Below are positions 1 through 9,900 of a stretch of 64,000 bases of DNA, piece after piece. Positions within the stretch are counted from its first letter, which is position 1. Every line of letters begins with the position of its first letter. Made by a program: the position numbers and the translations under genes. The stretch is from JACDAN01 sp963834825. Lineage in GTDB: Bacteria; Actinomycetota; Thermoleophilia; Gaiellales; Gaiellaceae. The DNA lies in assembly GCA_963834825.1 (NCBI GenBank), contig CAWICZ010000014.1:1116001-1180000 (forward strand), written 5' to 3'. The notes beneath the pieces were generated by a model. It made no database searches. It was given only the letters and a program-made list of their open reading frames with translations, and was not told the DNA's origin.

Positions 1-801
1 CGGCACCGGTACCGCGGTCAGCAGCGCGCGGGTGTACTCGTGCTTGGGGGTTTCGTACACGTCGTCGGCCGGCCCTGTCTCCACGATCTTTCCGTCCTTC
101 ATCACGGCGATGTGGTCGCTCATCGACCGCACGACCGCGAGGTCGTGCGAGATGAAGAGATAGGTGAGGCCGAAGTCGCGCTGCAGGTCCTTCAACAGGT
201 TCAGGATCTGGGCCTGGATCGAAACGTCGAGCGCAGAGACCGGCTCGTCGCAGACGATCAGCGAGGGGTTGAGCGCAAGTGCACGCGCCACCCCGACGCG
301 CTGCCGCTGGCCGCCCGAGAACTCGTGCGGGTATCGGTTCTCGTAGTCCGGGTTGAACCCGACGACGTCGAGCAGCTCCCGGACACGCGCGCGCCGGTTG
401 CGCCGCGAGCCGACGCCGTGCACCTCGAGCGGCTCCGACACGATGTCGCCGACCGTCATCCGTGGGTCGAGCGACGAGTACGGATCCTGGAACACGATCT
501 GCATCTCCCGCCGCATCTTGCGGATCGCCTCGCGCCCGAGCTCCGTCAACTCCTCGCCCTGGAAGCGGATCGAGCCCGCCGTCGGCTTGAGCAGTTGGAG
601 GATGCAGTAGCCCGTCGTCGACTTCCCCGAGCCAGACTCGCCGACGAGGCCGAGCGTCTTCCCCTCCTCGATCTCGAAGCTGACCCCGTCGACGGCGTTG
701 ACGGTGTGGCTCACGCGTTCGATCAGAAAGCCGGAGCGGACCGGGAACTCCTTGCGCAGCTCCCGAACCTGCAGCAGCGCCCCGTTCTCACGCGTGCTCA
801 T
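1..801 (-). CDS. oppF: Peptide ABC transporter ATP-binding subunit OppF/DppF, partial
   Basis: Cytoplasmic ATPase of a family-5 oligopeptide/dipeptide importer; it hydrolyses ATP as partner of the OppD subunit next door. The visible 267 codons show a Walker A GESGSGKS at residues 54-61, the signature FSGGQRQRVG, Walker B LIVCDEPVSALD and the switch histidine in LFISHDLAVV. The C-terminal oligopeptide-type extension lies beyond base 1, so the gene is cut by the window and not truncated biologically. The ATG start overlaps the oppD stop as ATGA, implying translational coupling. It is the last gene seen of the oppABCDF-type operon. The ligand cannot be told from sequence. Confidence 0.93.
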   Translation of the reverse strand, partial: MSTRENGALLQVRELRKEFPVRSGFLIERVSHTVNAVDGVSFEIEEGKTLGLVGESGSGKSTTGYCILQLLKPTAGSIRFQGEELTELGREAIRKMRREMQIVFQDPYSSLDPRMTVGDIVSEPLEVHGVGSRRNRRARVRELLDVVGFNPDYENRYPHEFSGGQRQRVGVARALALNPSLIVCDEPVSALDVSIQAQILNLLKDLQRDFGLTYLFISHDLAVVRSMSDHIAVMKDGKIVETGPADDVYETPKHEYTRALLTAVPVP

Positions 802-1799
802 ACCGGGACCGCCTGGCGCTCGCTCACCGGATGCCGGGAGCGCACGAGGTGGTTCGGCCGGATCCGCCGGAGCTCCGGCAGCGTCTCCGCGCAACCGTCG
901 CCGGCATTCGCGTACGGGCAGCGCGGTGCGAATCGACAGCCTTCGGGTGGTGCGATCAAGTCCGGCGGCCGCCCAGGGATCGAGCGCAGCCGGCCGAACC
1001 GGATGTTCTCGCCCTCGAGCTGCGGAAGTGCCGCCAGCAGAGCCTCGGTGTATGGGTGCTCGGGACGGTCGAAGAGCTCCTGCGTCCCCGCCTGCTCGAC
1101 GAACTGGCCCGCGTACATGACGACGACGTCGTCAGCGGTCTCGGCAACGACGCCCATGTCGTGGGTGATGATGATCATCCCCATCTCGTGCTCACGCCGG
1201 AGCTCCTCGAGCAGGTCGAGGATCTCCGCCTGAACGGTCACGTCGAGGGCCGTGGTCGGCTCGTCAGCGATCAGCAGCTTCGGGTTGCAGGCGATTGCGA
1301 TCGCAATCATCACGCGCTGCCGCATCCCGCCCGAGAACCGGTGCGGATAGTCGTTGAGCCGCTCGGCCGCTCTCGGAATCTGTACCTCTTCGAGGAGCTC
1401 GACGGCCCGGCGCCTCGCGTCCTCCTTCGAGTAGCCGAAGTGCCGGTCGAGCACCTCCGTGATCTGCGTCTTGATCCTCAGCGTCGGATTCAGCGACGTC
1501 ATCGGGTCCTGGAAGATCATCGCCATCTCCCGGCCCCGGACGTCCTCGAGCTCCCGCTCGGAGAGCGTCGTCAGATCGCGCCCTTGAAAGGTCACGGAGC
1601 CCTCGACGATCCGGGCCGGCGGCTTCGGGATCAGGCCCATGAGCGACAACGCGGTCACCGACTTGCCACAGCCGGACTCGCCGACGATCCCGAGCGTCTT
1701 CCCGGCTTCGACCGTAAAGCTGATGCCGTCGACGGCCCTGACCACGCCCTCACGCGTGAAGAAGTGTGTGTGCAGGTTGTCGACGTCGAGGAGAGCCAT
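798..1799 (-). CDS. oppD: Peptide ABC transporter ATP-binding subunit OppD/DppD
   Basis: A 333-residue cytoplasmic ATPase, paired with OppF, that powers peptide uptake. Walker A GESGCGKS spans residues 40-47, followed by the Q-loop in MIFQDPMTSLNP, the signature FSGGMRQRV, Walker B LLIADEPTTALD and the H-loop ITHDMG. The C-terminus carries the cysteine-containing oligopeptide-transporter tail (CRFAPRCPY then a further Cys), which is typical of the OppD/DppD group. Length is normal for the family. Both ends are coupled: its ATG shares a base with the oppC TGA, and its TGA overlaps the oppF ATG. No oddities seen. Confidence 0.95.
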   Translation of the reverse strand: MALLDVDNLHTHFFTREGVVRAVDGISFTVEAGKTLGIVGESGCGKSVTALSLMGLIPKPPARIVEGSVTFQGRDLTTLSERELEDVRGREMAMIFQDPMTSLNPTLRIKTQITEVLDRHFGYSKEDARRRAVELLEEVQIPRAAERLNDYPHRFSGGMRQRVMIAIAIACNPKLLIADEPTTALDVTVQAEILDLLEELRREHEMGMIIITHDMGVVAETADDVVVMYAGQFVEQAGTQELFDRPEHPYTEALLAALPQLEGENIRFGRLRSIPGRPPDLIAPPEGCRFAPRCPYANAGDGCAETLPELRRIRPNHLVRSRHPVSERQAVPV

Positions 1800-2755
1800 C
1801 AGTGCTCTTTCGTTTCGCGCGTTCGCGGGTCGAGCGCGTCGCGCATGCCGTCGGCGATGAAGTTCGCGCTGAGCACGAGCAAGGCGATTGCGATGCTCGG
1901 GATCACGATCATGTTCGGGTGGACGCGATAGACAGCGCGGCCGTCCTGCGCCATCGATCCGAGTGACGAATCGGGGGGGCTGATCCCGAGCCCGATGAAG
2001 GAGAGGAACGCCTCGCCAAGGATCACGCCCGGCAACTCGAGGAAGATCGCGATGATCAGGATGCCGAGCGTGTTCGGGAGCAGGTGGCGCGTGAGAACCC
2101 TGTACCACCGGGCCCCAACCGCCTTCGCCGCCCGCACGTAGTCGTTCTCCTTCAGCGTGATGATCTGACCGCGGACGATCCGCGCGGCCGTGAACCAACT
2201 GGCGATCGAGAGGGCGATCACCATCGTCCACAGGTTGTTCGTGCCGATGATCGCGAGCACGATGATCGCAAAAGGCAGATAGGGGAGCCCGTACAGGGCG
2301 TCGAGCAAGCGCATCTGGATGTTGTCGAGACGTCCGCCGGCAAAGCCGGCGATCGAGCCGTAGACGACGCCGATGAAGAGGATCGCGAGTGTCGCGCCAA
2401 TGCCGATCGCGATCGAGATCCGGCCGCCGAGCGCCAACTTCGTCAGCATGTCCTTGCCAAGCTGGTCGGTGCCCAGCGGATGCTTGAGCGACGGCCCGTC
2501 GAAGGACTGGGAGAAGTTGACCGGATCGCTTCTGGTGTCGTACGGCGAAATGATCGGCCAGATCAGACAGAACAGCGCGAAGAGGACGAAGGCGGCACCG
2601 GCGACCACCGCGCCCTTGTTCTGCATGTAGCGCCGCCAGGCGTCGCGCCACAGGCTCGCCTCACGCAGTGGGGCGCCGGCCTGCTCGGCCGCGGGCGTCG
2701 CAAGATCCGGCACCACGGTGCCGGTTGCGGCGACATCTCGAGGATCGAGCGTCAT
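1799..2755 (-). CDS. oppC: Peptide ABC transporter permease OppC/DppC
   Basis: A 318-residue inner-membrane permease of a binding-protein-dependent peptide importer. After a ~45-residue cytoplasmic N-terminus comes a first hydrophobic helix (GAVVAGAAFVLFALFCLIW), a long periplasmic loop, and the five-helix BPD_transp_1 core. The EAA loop that contacts the ATPases reads RAAKAVGARWYRVLTRHLLP. The ATG overlaps the oppB stop codon (ATGA), and the stop touches the oppD start, so B, C, D and F form one tightly coupled block. Size and topology are ordinary for OppC. Confidence 0.95.
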   Translation of the reverse strand: MTLDPRDVAATGTVVPDLATPAAEQAGAPLREASLWRDAWRRYMQNKGAVVAGAAFVLFALFCLIWPIISPYDTRSDPVNFSQSFDGPSLKHPLGTDQLGKDMLTKLALGGRISIAIGIGATLAILFIGVVYGSIAGFAGGRLDNIQMRLLDALYGLPYLPFAIIVLAIIGTNNLWTMVIALSIASWFTAARIVRGQIITLKENDYVRAAKAVGARWYRVLTRHLLPNTLGILIIAIFLELPGVILGEAFLSFIGLGISPPDSSLGSMAQDGRAVYRVHPNMIVIPSIAIALLVLSANFIADGMRDALDPRTRETKEH

Positions 2756-3696
2756 GTCCGCGCGTCCCTCGTCCGCGGGTCGAGGATGCCGTAGAGGATG
2801 TCGACGACCAGGTTCGCCAGGATGATCACGACCGCGGTCAGGACCGTAATCCCCATGACAACGGAGTAGTCACGCGAGGTGACGGCCGACACGAAGTACC
2901 TGCCGATTCCCGGGATCGAGAAGATGATCTCGATCACGAACGTGCCGGTGATGATGAAGCCGAGCAGCGGCGCCATCGCCGTGACGGCCGGGATCAGCGA
3001 GTTCCGGAGCACGTGGACGACGACGATCCGCCGCCAGCGAAGTCCTTTCGCCTTCGCCGTCCGGACGTAGTCCTGCTGGAGGGTCTCGAGCATCGACCCG
3101 CGCACGAGCCGGGCGAAGTAGGCCATCGGGGCCAGCCCGAGCGCGAATGACGGGAGGATCTTGTACTTCCAGTTCTCCCACCCGTTCGTCGGTAAGAGCC
3201 CAGCCTTGAGCGAGACGTAGTAGATGAGTAGCGTCGCGACCAGGAAGCTGGGAATCGCGTACCCGACGTTGGAGAAGAACATCAGCGTGTAGTCGTACTT
3301 GGTGTTCTGTCGTAAGGCGGCGATGACGCCCATCGGAATTCCGACCACGACCGCCCAGATGAAGGCGAGCACCCCGAGCTCGAGCGACTTCGGGAAATGC
3401 TCCTTGATGATGTCGTTGACAGTGCGATCGCGCGTGACGAGCGACGGCCCCAAATCGAACGTGAACACGCCCTTGACGTAGAGCGCGTACTGGACGTACC
3501 AGGGCTCGTCGAGGTTGAACTTTCGCTCGAGGTTCGCCTGAACCGCCGGGGAGACGGCGCGGCTCGTCTGTCGGAACGGGTTCCCCTCGATCTGCCGCAT
3601 GAGGATGAACGTCAGGAAGATGACGAGCAGCAGGACGGGGATCGTCCAGAGCAATCGCCGGATGATGAACGCCGTCACGAGGTCTTTGTACCCCAA
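2752..3696 (-). CDS. oppB: Peptide ABC transporter permease OppB/DppB
   Basis: Inner-membrane permease forming the channel with OppC. It begins with a hydrophobic helix almost at the N-terminus (FIIRRLLWTIPVLLLVIFLT), as OppB proteins do, and carries the EAA loop RTAKAKGLRWRRIVVVHVLR. The start is uncertain. The longest frame opens with TTG at 3696 (314 aa); a GTG at 3678 would give a 308-residue protein whose N-terminus (MTAFIIRRLLW) looks more typical and has GGGG about 10 nt upstream. An ATG at 3701 is out of frame. A strong hairpin lies between this gene and the upstream binding-protein gene. Confidence 0.93.
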   Translation of the reverse strand: MGYKDLVTAFIIRRLLWTIPVLLLVIFLTFILMRQIEGNPFRQTSRAVSPAVQANLERKFNLDEPWYVQYALYVKGVFTFDLGPSLVTRDRTVNDIIKEHFPKSLELGVLAFIWAVVVGIPMGVIAALRQNTKYDYTLMFFSNVGYAIPSFLVATLLIYYVSLKAGLLPTNGWENWKYKILPSFALGLAPMAYFARLVRGSMLETLQQDYVRTAKAKGLRWRRIVVVHVLRNSLIPAVTAMAPLLGFIITGTFVIEIIFSIPGIGRYFVSAVTSRDYSVVMGITVLTAVVIILANLVVDILYGILDPRTRDART

Positions 3697-3714
3697 TTCA
3701 TAGCCGTAGATGCA

Positions 3715-3738
3715 GGCGGGGCGCTTCCGCGCCCCGCC
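3715..3738 (-). terminator. GC-rich hairpin between oppA and oppB
   Basis: A perfect 10-bp inverted repeat (GGCGGGGCGC / GCGCCCCGCC) with a TTCC loop lies in the 70-bp gap after the substrate-binding protein stop and before the permease start. No T-run follows. Such hairpins after binding-protein genes commonly stabilise the 3' end of the first cistron or partly terminate, so that binding protein exceeds permease. That role is inferred from position. Confidence 0.6.
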
Positions 3739-3766
3739 CGAGCTGCTCCGACAGTCGTCAAGGCAG

Positions 3767-5407
3767 CTATTCCTTGATCTCCACCTTGGTCAGGTCGACC
3801 TGGTCGAGCAGGTTGATGTTGAACGTGTCCTTGACCGATTCACGCTCGAGGTTCGGGTACGTGATGTACCAGAGCGGGATAAACGGCAGGATGCCGTCCT
3901 GGCCGGTCAGCTTGTCTTCGAGCTGCTTGTAGATCTCGTAGCGCGCGGCATTGTCCGGTGTCTGTTGGGCCTTGGCGACGAGAGCGTCGTACTCCTTGTC
4001 GCAGAAGCCCGTGTTGTTGTTCCCCGAGTCGCACGTCCAGAGCTCGAGGAAGTTGATGTCGTCGACGAAGTCGCCGACCCAGCCGAGCCGGAAGATGTCG
4101 ACGGCCTTGGGCGGCGGCGGCCCCAGGAACTCCAGGAACTGCTGCCACTCGAGGATCTTGATCGTCGAGTCGATACCGATCTGCTTCCACATGCTCTGCA
4201 GAGCCTCGGCCACTTCCTTGTTCGGTGCCGCCTCGTTCGAGTAGATCGTGATGTTCGTCTTTGGGTTCTGGGCCTTGGCCATCTCCGCCTTGGCCGCCTC
4301 GAGATCACCGCTGGCAGGGGTCCAAGGCGAGCCGTCCGCGGTGACGATGTCGGCGCGGCCCGGCATGCCGTCCGGCGTAAAGGCCGTCGCCGGCTTCTCG
4401 TTCGCCTGCGTGATGTTGTCGATGATCGACTGGCGATCGACTGCCAGCGACATCGCCCGACGCTGGTTGATGTCGGTGATGTTGTCCTTGACGTTGAACC
4501 CGTAGTACGACGTGCCTAGCCCCGGGTAGAGCTGGTACTCCGGGGTCTCCTTCAGGCGCGGCGTCTCGGCGGCGGGCAGCTGCTCGTCGAGGACGTCGAC
4601 CTCGCCGGCCTCGAACGACTGCACAGCTGTCGTTCCGTCGACGATGATCCTGGCCTCGACCCGCTCGAGGCTGACGCTGTCAGCGTCGCGCCAATCCTGG
4701 TCCTTGACCAGCGTGAGCGATGCGCTCGGCTCGGCCGCTTCGACCTTGAACGGGCCGTTCGTGACGATGTTCTCCGGCCGCGTCCAGCGCTCGCCGAACT
4801 GCTCGATCGTGGCCTGGTGCACCGGGAGGAACACCGAGTGCGCCGACTGCTGGATGAACCAGGGCTGGGTCGAGGTGAGCGTCACCTCGAGCGTCTGGTC
4901 GTCGGTCGCTTTGACCGCCATCTTGTCCCTGAGCGCGTCGCAGTTCTTCTCGCACGCGTTGTAGTCGGCCGCGCCTTCGATTCCGAACAGCTGGTACGAG
5001 TAGTCGCTGGCGAGCTCCGGAGAGGCCGCGCGCTTCCACGCGAACTCGTAGTCCTTCGCGGTCACCGGATCGCCGTTCGACCACTTCGCGCCGCTGCGCA
5101 GGTGGTAGACGACGTTCTTTCCGTTCACGTCCCAGCTCTCCGCCATCGACGGCACGGCCTCGAGCTCGTCGCCGAGCTTGACCAGCGGGTCGAAGATGTT
5201 CAGGACGATCTTTGCCGACGTGGTGTCCGTCGCGAGACCCGGATCGAGGATGACCTCGGAACCGAGCCCCCACTTCAGCGTCTGGTCGGCTGCGGCCGCT
5301 CCCCCGCCCGTGTCACTGCCTTCGTCGCCGCCACCACAGCCGACGACGAGGAGGCCGGTGACAAGCGCGAGCACGAGGGCCGACAGCCGGGGTTTCCGAC
5401 TCAGCAT
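3767..5407 (-). CDS. oppA: Peptide ABC transporter substrate-binding lipoprotein (family 5)
   Basis: A 546-residue extracytoplasmic solute-binding protein of the oligopeptide/dipeptide family (SBP_bac_5), the first gene of the importer operon. The signal peptide (basic residues MLSRKPR, then a hydrophobic stretch) ends in the lipobox VVGC with Cys24, followed by a GGG/acidic/Ser-Thr/Ala linker, so it should be lipid-anchored on the outer face of the membrane. The frame is open farther upstream, but ATG 5407 is favoured: it fits the lipoprotein start and has GGGAGG five bases away. The body has the family pattern of long-range homology (WDVNGKNVVYHLRSG and KWSNGDPVTAKDYEFAWKR). The ligand is unknown. 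Confidence 0.94.
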   Translation of the reverse strand: MLSRKPRLSALVLALVTGLLVVGCGGGDEGSDTGGGAAAADQTLKWGLGSEVILDPGLATDTTSAKIVLNIFDPLVKLGDELEAVPSMAESWDVNGKNVVYHLRSGAKWSNGDPVTAKDYEFAWKRAASPELASDYSYQLFGIEGAADYNACEKNCDALRDKMAVKATDDQTLEVTLTSTQPWFIQQSAHSVFLPVHQATIEQFGERWTRPENIVTNGPFKVEAAEPSASLTLVKDQDWRDADSVSLERVEARIIVDGTTAVQSFEAGEVDVLDEQLPAAETPRLKETPEYQLYPGLGTSYYGFNVKDNITDINQRRAMSLAVDRQSIIDNITQANEKPATAFTPDGMPGRADIVTADGSPWTPASGDLEAAKAEMAKAQNPKTNITIYSNEAAPNKEVAEALQSMWKQIGIDSTIKILEWQQFLEFLGPPPPKAVDIFRLGWVGDFVDDINFLELWTCDSGNNNTGFCDKEYDALVAKAQQTPDNAARYEIYKQLEDKLTGQDGILPFIPLWYITYPNLERESVKDTFNINLLDQVDLTKVEIKE

Positions 5408-5579
5408 TCGCCTCCCTTTCCTTCCTGACCTTCCCTTGGACAATCGTTCGTTGTACCCACTTTGACGATTTCCCGTGATTAACGGTTGTTTAAGCGCCGT
5501 AAGGAATCCGACGACGCCGGCAAGAGGCGGCATCGCCTCGGTCGGCGCCGCCGAGTCGTGCGCCTTCGGATGTGGGTGT

Positions 5580-5585
5580 TAGGCT
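5580..5585 (+). promoter_or_regulatory. TAGGCT -10 box, leaderless type
   Basis: TAGGCT lies three bases before ATG 5589 and six before GTG 5592, the next in-frame codon. The 6-nt spacing to GTG matches the other leaderless-type starts in this window and suggests that GTG 5592 is the real first codon. No -35 is evident. Confidence 0.45.
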
Positions 5586-5588
5586 CAA

Positions 5589-6920
5589 ATGGTGCTGTTT
5601 CGCCAGTTCGTCGACGACGACCTGGGCTGCGCCTCATACCTGATCGGCGACGAGGATTCCGGGGTTGCAGTCGTCGTCGATCCCGCCTACGAGATCGATC
5701 GCTACCTCGAGCAGGCGGAGGGAGACGGCGTCCGGCTCGTGCGCGTGCTCGAGACCCACACGCACGCCGACCACGTGTCTGGCCACGGCCGGCTCGCTCT
5801 CGAGCACGCCCTGCCGGTCTCGATCCACCCCGCGGCCGAGCCCGCGTATGCGTTCGACCCGCTCGAGGACGGCCAGGAGCTCGAGCTCGGCGCGGTCACG
5901 ATCGGCGTGCTGCATACCCCTGGCCATCGACCCGAGCACTGCGCGTTCGAGGTCGTCGACGGCGAGCGGGGCGACGAGCCGTGGCTGACGCTCACCGGCG
6001 ACTCGCTCTTCGTCGGCGACGCGGCGCGCCCGGATCTCGCCTCTGAGGCGGCGGAGGGAGCGCGCGGTCTCTACCAGAGCCTCCAGCGGCTCCTCGAGCT
6101 CCACGACGGGGTCGAGATCTATCCCGGCCACGTCTCCGGCTCGCTGTGCGGGACCGGGATGAGCTCGAAGGCGTCGTCCACGATCGGCTTCGAGCGCCGC
6201 TTCAACCACGCGCTTCGCGCGAAGGACGAGGAGGCCTTCGTCGCCGACGCGATCCGAACCGGGGTCAGGCCACCGAACATGGACCGGATCGTCGAGCTCA
6301 ACCGCGGCCCGTTCGTCGGCGCGCCCGCCCCTCTCGAGCCGGTCAACGGAGGCGGCGCGGGCGCCGTGCTGGACGTGCGCGACGTTGACGATTTCGCCGC
6401 CGGTCACGTGAAGGGAGCCCTCAGCGTCCCTGTCGACGGCGGCAACTTCGCGACGAAAGCGGCCTTCGTCCTTCCTTCCGACGAGCGTGTCGTCATCCAC
6501 GCTGCGTCGGCCGAGCAGGCGGAACGCGCCGGCCGCAGGCTTCGCTCGGTCGGGATCTTCGACCTCGCCGGCTACCTCGTCGGGCCGCCGAACGAGGAGC
6601 GGCTTCCGTCGGTCGGCATCGAGGAGCTCGAGCGGCTGGTCGACGCCAGCTCGGTCGAGGTGCTCGATGTCCGCGAGCCGCACGAGCGCGACGAGGGCTA
6701 CATCCCGGGCAGCCGCAACATCCCGTACCGCCTCGTCCGGGAATGGGTCGACGATCTTCAGGGCGGCAAGCCGGTCGTCACGATCTGCTCGAGCGGCCCG
6801 CGGGCCGGGGTCGCGGCCAGCGTCCTTGCTGCGGAGGGCGTCGACGCGCGGCCGGTATTGAACGCAGGCGTGCCGGACTGGAAGGGCGAGACCGTCAGCT
6901 TCAGGCGCTGCGGGTCGTAG
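5589..6920 (+). CDS. Metallo-beta-lactamase fold / double rhodanese fusion protein
   Basis: A 443-residue fusion, probably acting in sulfane-sulfur (persulfide/polysulfide) metabolism. Residues ~1-225 form an MBL hydrolase of the ETHE1/persulfide dioxygenase-like group with the metal motif THTHADH and a later CHVSG-region histidine (YPGHVSGSLCG). Two rhodanese modules follow at ~256-335 and ~351-434. The second keeps the catalytic cysteine in TICSSGPRAG; the first has Ala in that loop (IHAASAEQA), so it is likely inactive. By analogy with such fusions, the active rhodanese would pass sulfur to the MBL domain. Monocistronic; its end overlaps the convergent cyclase gene by 20 bp. The start may be GTG 5592. 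Confidence 0.9.
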   Translation: MVLFRQFVDDDLGCASYLIGDEDSGVAVVVDPAYEIDRYLEQAEGDGVRLVRVLETHTHADHVSGHGRLALEHALPVSIHPAAEPAYAFDPLEDGQELELGAVTIGVLHTPGHRPEHCAFEVVDGERGDEPWLTLTGDSLFVGDAARPDLASEAAEGARGLYQSLQRLLELHDGVEIYPGHVSGSLCGTGMSSKASSTIGFERRFNHALRAKDEEAFVADAIRTGVRPPNMDRIVELNRGPFVGAPAPLEPVNGGGAGAVLDVRDVDDFAAGHVKGALSVPVDGGNFATKAAFVLPSDERVVIHAASAEQAERAGRRLRSVGIFDLAGYLVGPPNEERLPSVGIEELERLVDASSVEVLDVREPHERDEGYIPGSRNIPYRLVREWVDDLQGGKPVVTICSSGPRAGVAASVLAAEGVDARPVLNAGVPDWKGETVSFRRCGS

Positions 6921-9900
6921 CGAGCCGGCGCTCAGCCTCGGCGAGGTACGCCGTCGCGCCGACGCGGCGGAAGAAGGCGATCGCCTCGTCCAGCCCCGCG
7001 TCGACGCCCGCCCGCGCGGCGAGCAGCCGCGCCTCGGCCTCGAAGGGCAGCGCGCCCATCTCGCCGAAGATCTCCGCGGCGGCCGCCGGGTCCCCCCGAC
7101 CGAGCGCGAGCCCCGCGTCGCGCCACGGCGTCGGCGTTGGGGCCGTCTCGGCGATCGCTTCGATGTCCGCAGCCCGGTCAAGTTCGACGAACGCCGAGGC
7201 GGCCTCCGGAAACCAGTCGCTCGCGAGATCGGCGGGCAGTCGGCGGCAGAGCTCGAGGAGCTCGACTGCGACACTCTCCGTTTCGGGCCGGCGGCCCGCC
7301 GCGAGCAGCCTGGCCTGCAGCGCGAGGCTGGGAGTCATGAGCTGCGCGTCGCCGGCGGCGCGCGCCCGTGCGAGCGCGGTCTCGGCATCCTCCTCCGCGC
7401 CGGCCGTGTCGCCGCGGGCGAAGCGGATCCGTGCGCGAGAGATCCGCCAGTCCGGCTCGAGGTAGTGGCGGGTCCCCGCCTCCAAATGAGCGATCTGGCG
7501 CTCAGCCAGCTCGAGCGCCTGCTCCCAGTTCCCGGCTGCGTACTGGACGTGGAGCTCCTGGCTCTCGTTCCAGCGGGCCCATTCGACGATGCCCGGATAA
7601 CGCTTTCGTGCCGCGCTCATCCGGGCCGTCACCTCGCCGGCCTGGTGAATCCGGCCGAGGCGGTACAAGGTGTCAGCGAGGTTGTTGTACGGGCGCTGCG
7701 CATCCGGCGAGCCGAGCTGCTCGTAGATCGCGATGCTCTCTTCGAGGGCATCTAGCCCTGAGAGGTCGCCCTCGACCGCCCGCGAAGTGCCGAGCCTGGT
7801 CAGCAGCTGCGCGCGGATCGCAACGAGGCCCAGCTCGTCCGCCATCGCCAGCGCTTCACTGCTCAGCCGGCGCCACTTCTCCTCGCGGGAGCCGAGCCAG
7901 TGCAGGCGGGACAGCGTGGCGTAGACGCTCGCCTTCGCGGCTGAGGCCGGCAGCGGCTCGGCCAGTTCCTCCGCCCGCTCGAGGAGCCTGAGCGCGTCCT
8001 CGCCACGCCCCTCCGTCCAGGCGGCGTCGCCGGCAAGCACGGCCGCCTCGGCGGCTCGGGCCGTGTCGCCCTTGGCGAGCAGAGCATCTCGCGCCGCGGT
8101 CAACTCCTCGACGTCCCCCTCCGCCGCATCGAAGCGCGCGCGGGCTGCCGTGAACAGCAGCTCCGGACGGTCGTCGTCATCCTCCCGCGACAGCTCGAGT
8201 GCACGGTCGTAGTGGTGAACTGCGGCCTGGACGGCGTTGAGCGCACTCGCTCGATCGCCGGCCTCGCGTAGCGCCAGGCGCGTGGCGTCGACGAGCTCGG
8301 GCGAATCTCGACCGGCGGCCCGTCCCGCCTCGAGCGCGCTCTCGTAGTGGTGCGCCCGCATCTCCGCGTGCTCCTCCGACCGGCCGAGGGACTCGATCCA
8401 GACCGCCGCCCGCTCGTGTTTCTCCGCACGGTCGGGGCGTGGCATCTGGGCGTACGCCACGTCGCGAACCAAGACATGCGAGAAGGCATACTGCGTATCC
8501 CCTTCGACGACCGAGCGACGTTCGCGTCGCACGAACTCCTTCCGCTCGAGGCCGTGAAGGCGATCATCGAGCACGCGCCCGTCGTTCTGGCCGCCAAGCG
8601 CGACGACCGAGCCGAGCCAGAACACCCTGCCGACGACCGCGGCATCCTGAAGCAGCGCCTTCTCGTTCGCGCCTAGCGAATCGAGCCGCGCGGCAATCAG
8701 GCCCTGGACCGTCTCGGGGAGCGGCAGGTCGGCCCCGCCGTCCGTTGCTTCGCGCTCCTGCGCGACCCGCGCGAACTCCTCCGCGTACAGCGGGTTTCCT
8801 CCCGAGTGCTGGACGAGCGCCGATTGCAGCTCGGCTGGAAGTACCGTGCGATCGAGGAGACCGTGAACCAGGCGCGCGGTCTCGTCGTCGCTCAGCGGAG
8901 CAAGTGAGACGGTCGCGGAATTCGGCTTTCCTCCGCCCCACTCCGGCCTGCGGGCAAGAAGCTCGGGACGCGCTGCGGCGACGACGAAGAGCGGAACGCC
9001 GGCCGCCCAGTCGACGAGGTGGTCGACGAAGTCGAGCAGCACGTCGTCGGCCCAGTGGAGATCCTCGAAGACCAGGACGAGCGGCCGTCGGTCGGCAAGC
9101 CCTTCGAAGAACCGTCGCCACGCGGCGAAGCTCTCGTCCCTGTCGGTTCTTGCGTCCGCGCTCGTCGCCAGGCCGAGTAGCGGTCGCAGGTGCCGCTCGA
9201 TCCAGGCCGCTTCGGACTCGTCGTGCGCGACCTCCTCGACGACCGTTGCGAGCTTGCGCGTCGCCGTTTGGGCGGGCTCGCCTTCGAGTACCCCGGCGTG
9301 CGCCTTGACGATCTCGCTGAGTGCCGACAGTGCTACGCCGTCGCCATACGGCGGGCATCGGCCCTGACGCCAATGGATCAGGTCGGGATCGGCCTCGACC
9401 GCGTTGAAGAGCTCCTGCACGAGCCTGGTCTTGCCGATGCCCGGAACGCCGATCAGGGTGACGAGCTGCGGTGATCGCTCATGCCGGGCCCGGGCGAGCG
9501 AGCCGCGCAGCAGATCGAGCTCGCGTTCGCGGCCGATGAGCGGCGTTCGCGGCTCCATCGCAACGTCCACGCCGAGACGCGAACGTGCCTCCACGACCTC
9601 CCAGACCGGAACCGGCTCCGCCTTGCCCTTCGCCTCGACGGCCGGAGCGTCTCGGTAGTGGATCACACGCTGGGTTGCCCGGTACGTGGTCTCGCCGACG
9701 AGGATGCCGTTGACCGGCGCCGCCGCCTGGAGGCGGGACGCGGTGTTGACGACGTCGCCCGCGACCAGGCTCTCGCCGTGTGTCAGCCGGGCTCCTAGGG
9801 AGACGAGCGCCTCGCCGGAGTTGACGGCGAGCCTGATGTCGAGCTCGCCTTCCTCACGGATCCAGTCTCTGATCGCAAGCGCGGCGCGCACTGCCCGTTC

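Noticed and set aside
831..1931. Long plus-strand open frame opposite oppD/oppC
   Set aside because: It mirrors the real genes in the antisense direction. High G+C makes such frames common; its protein is Arg/Asp/His-heavy with no domain, while the minus frame has full ABC motifs.
3699..3701. ATG at 3701 as the oppB start
   Set aside because: It is out of frame and reaches a stop within a few codons.
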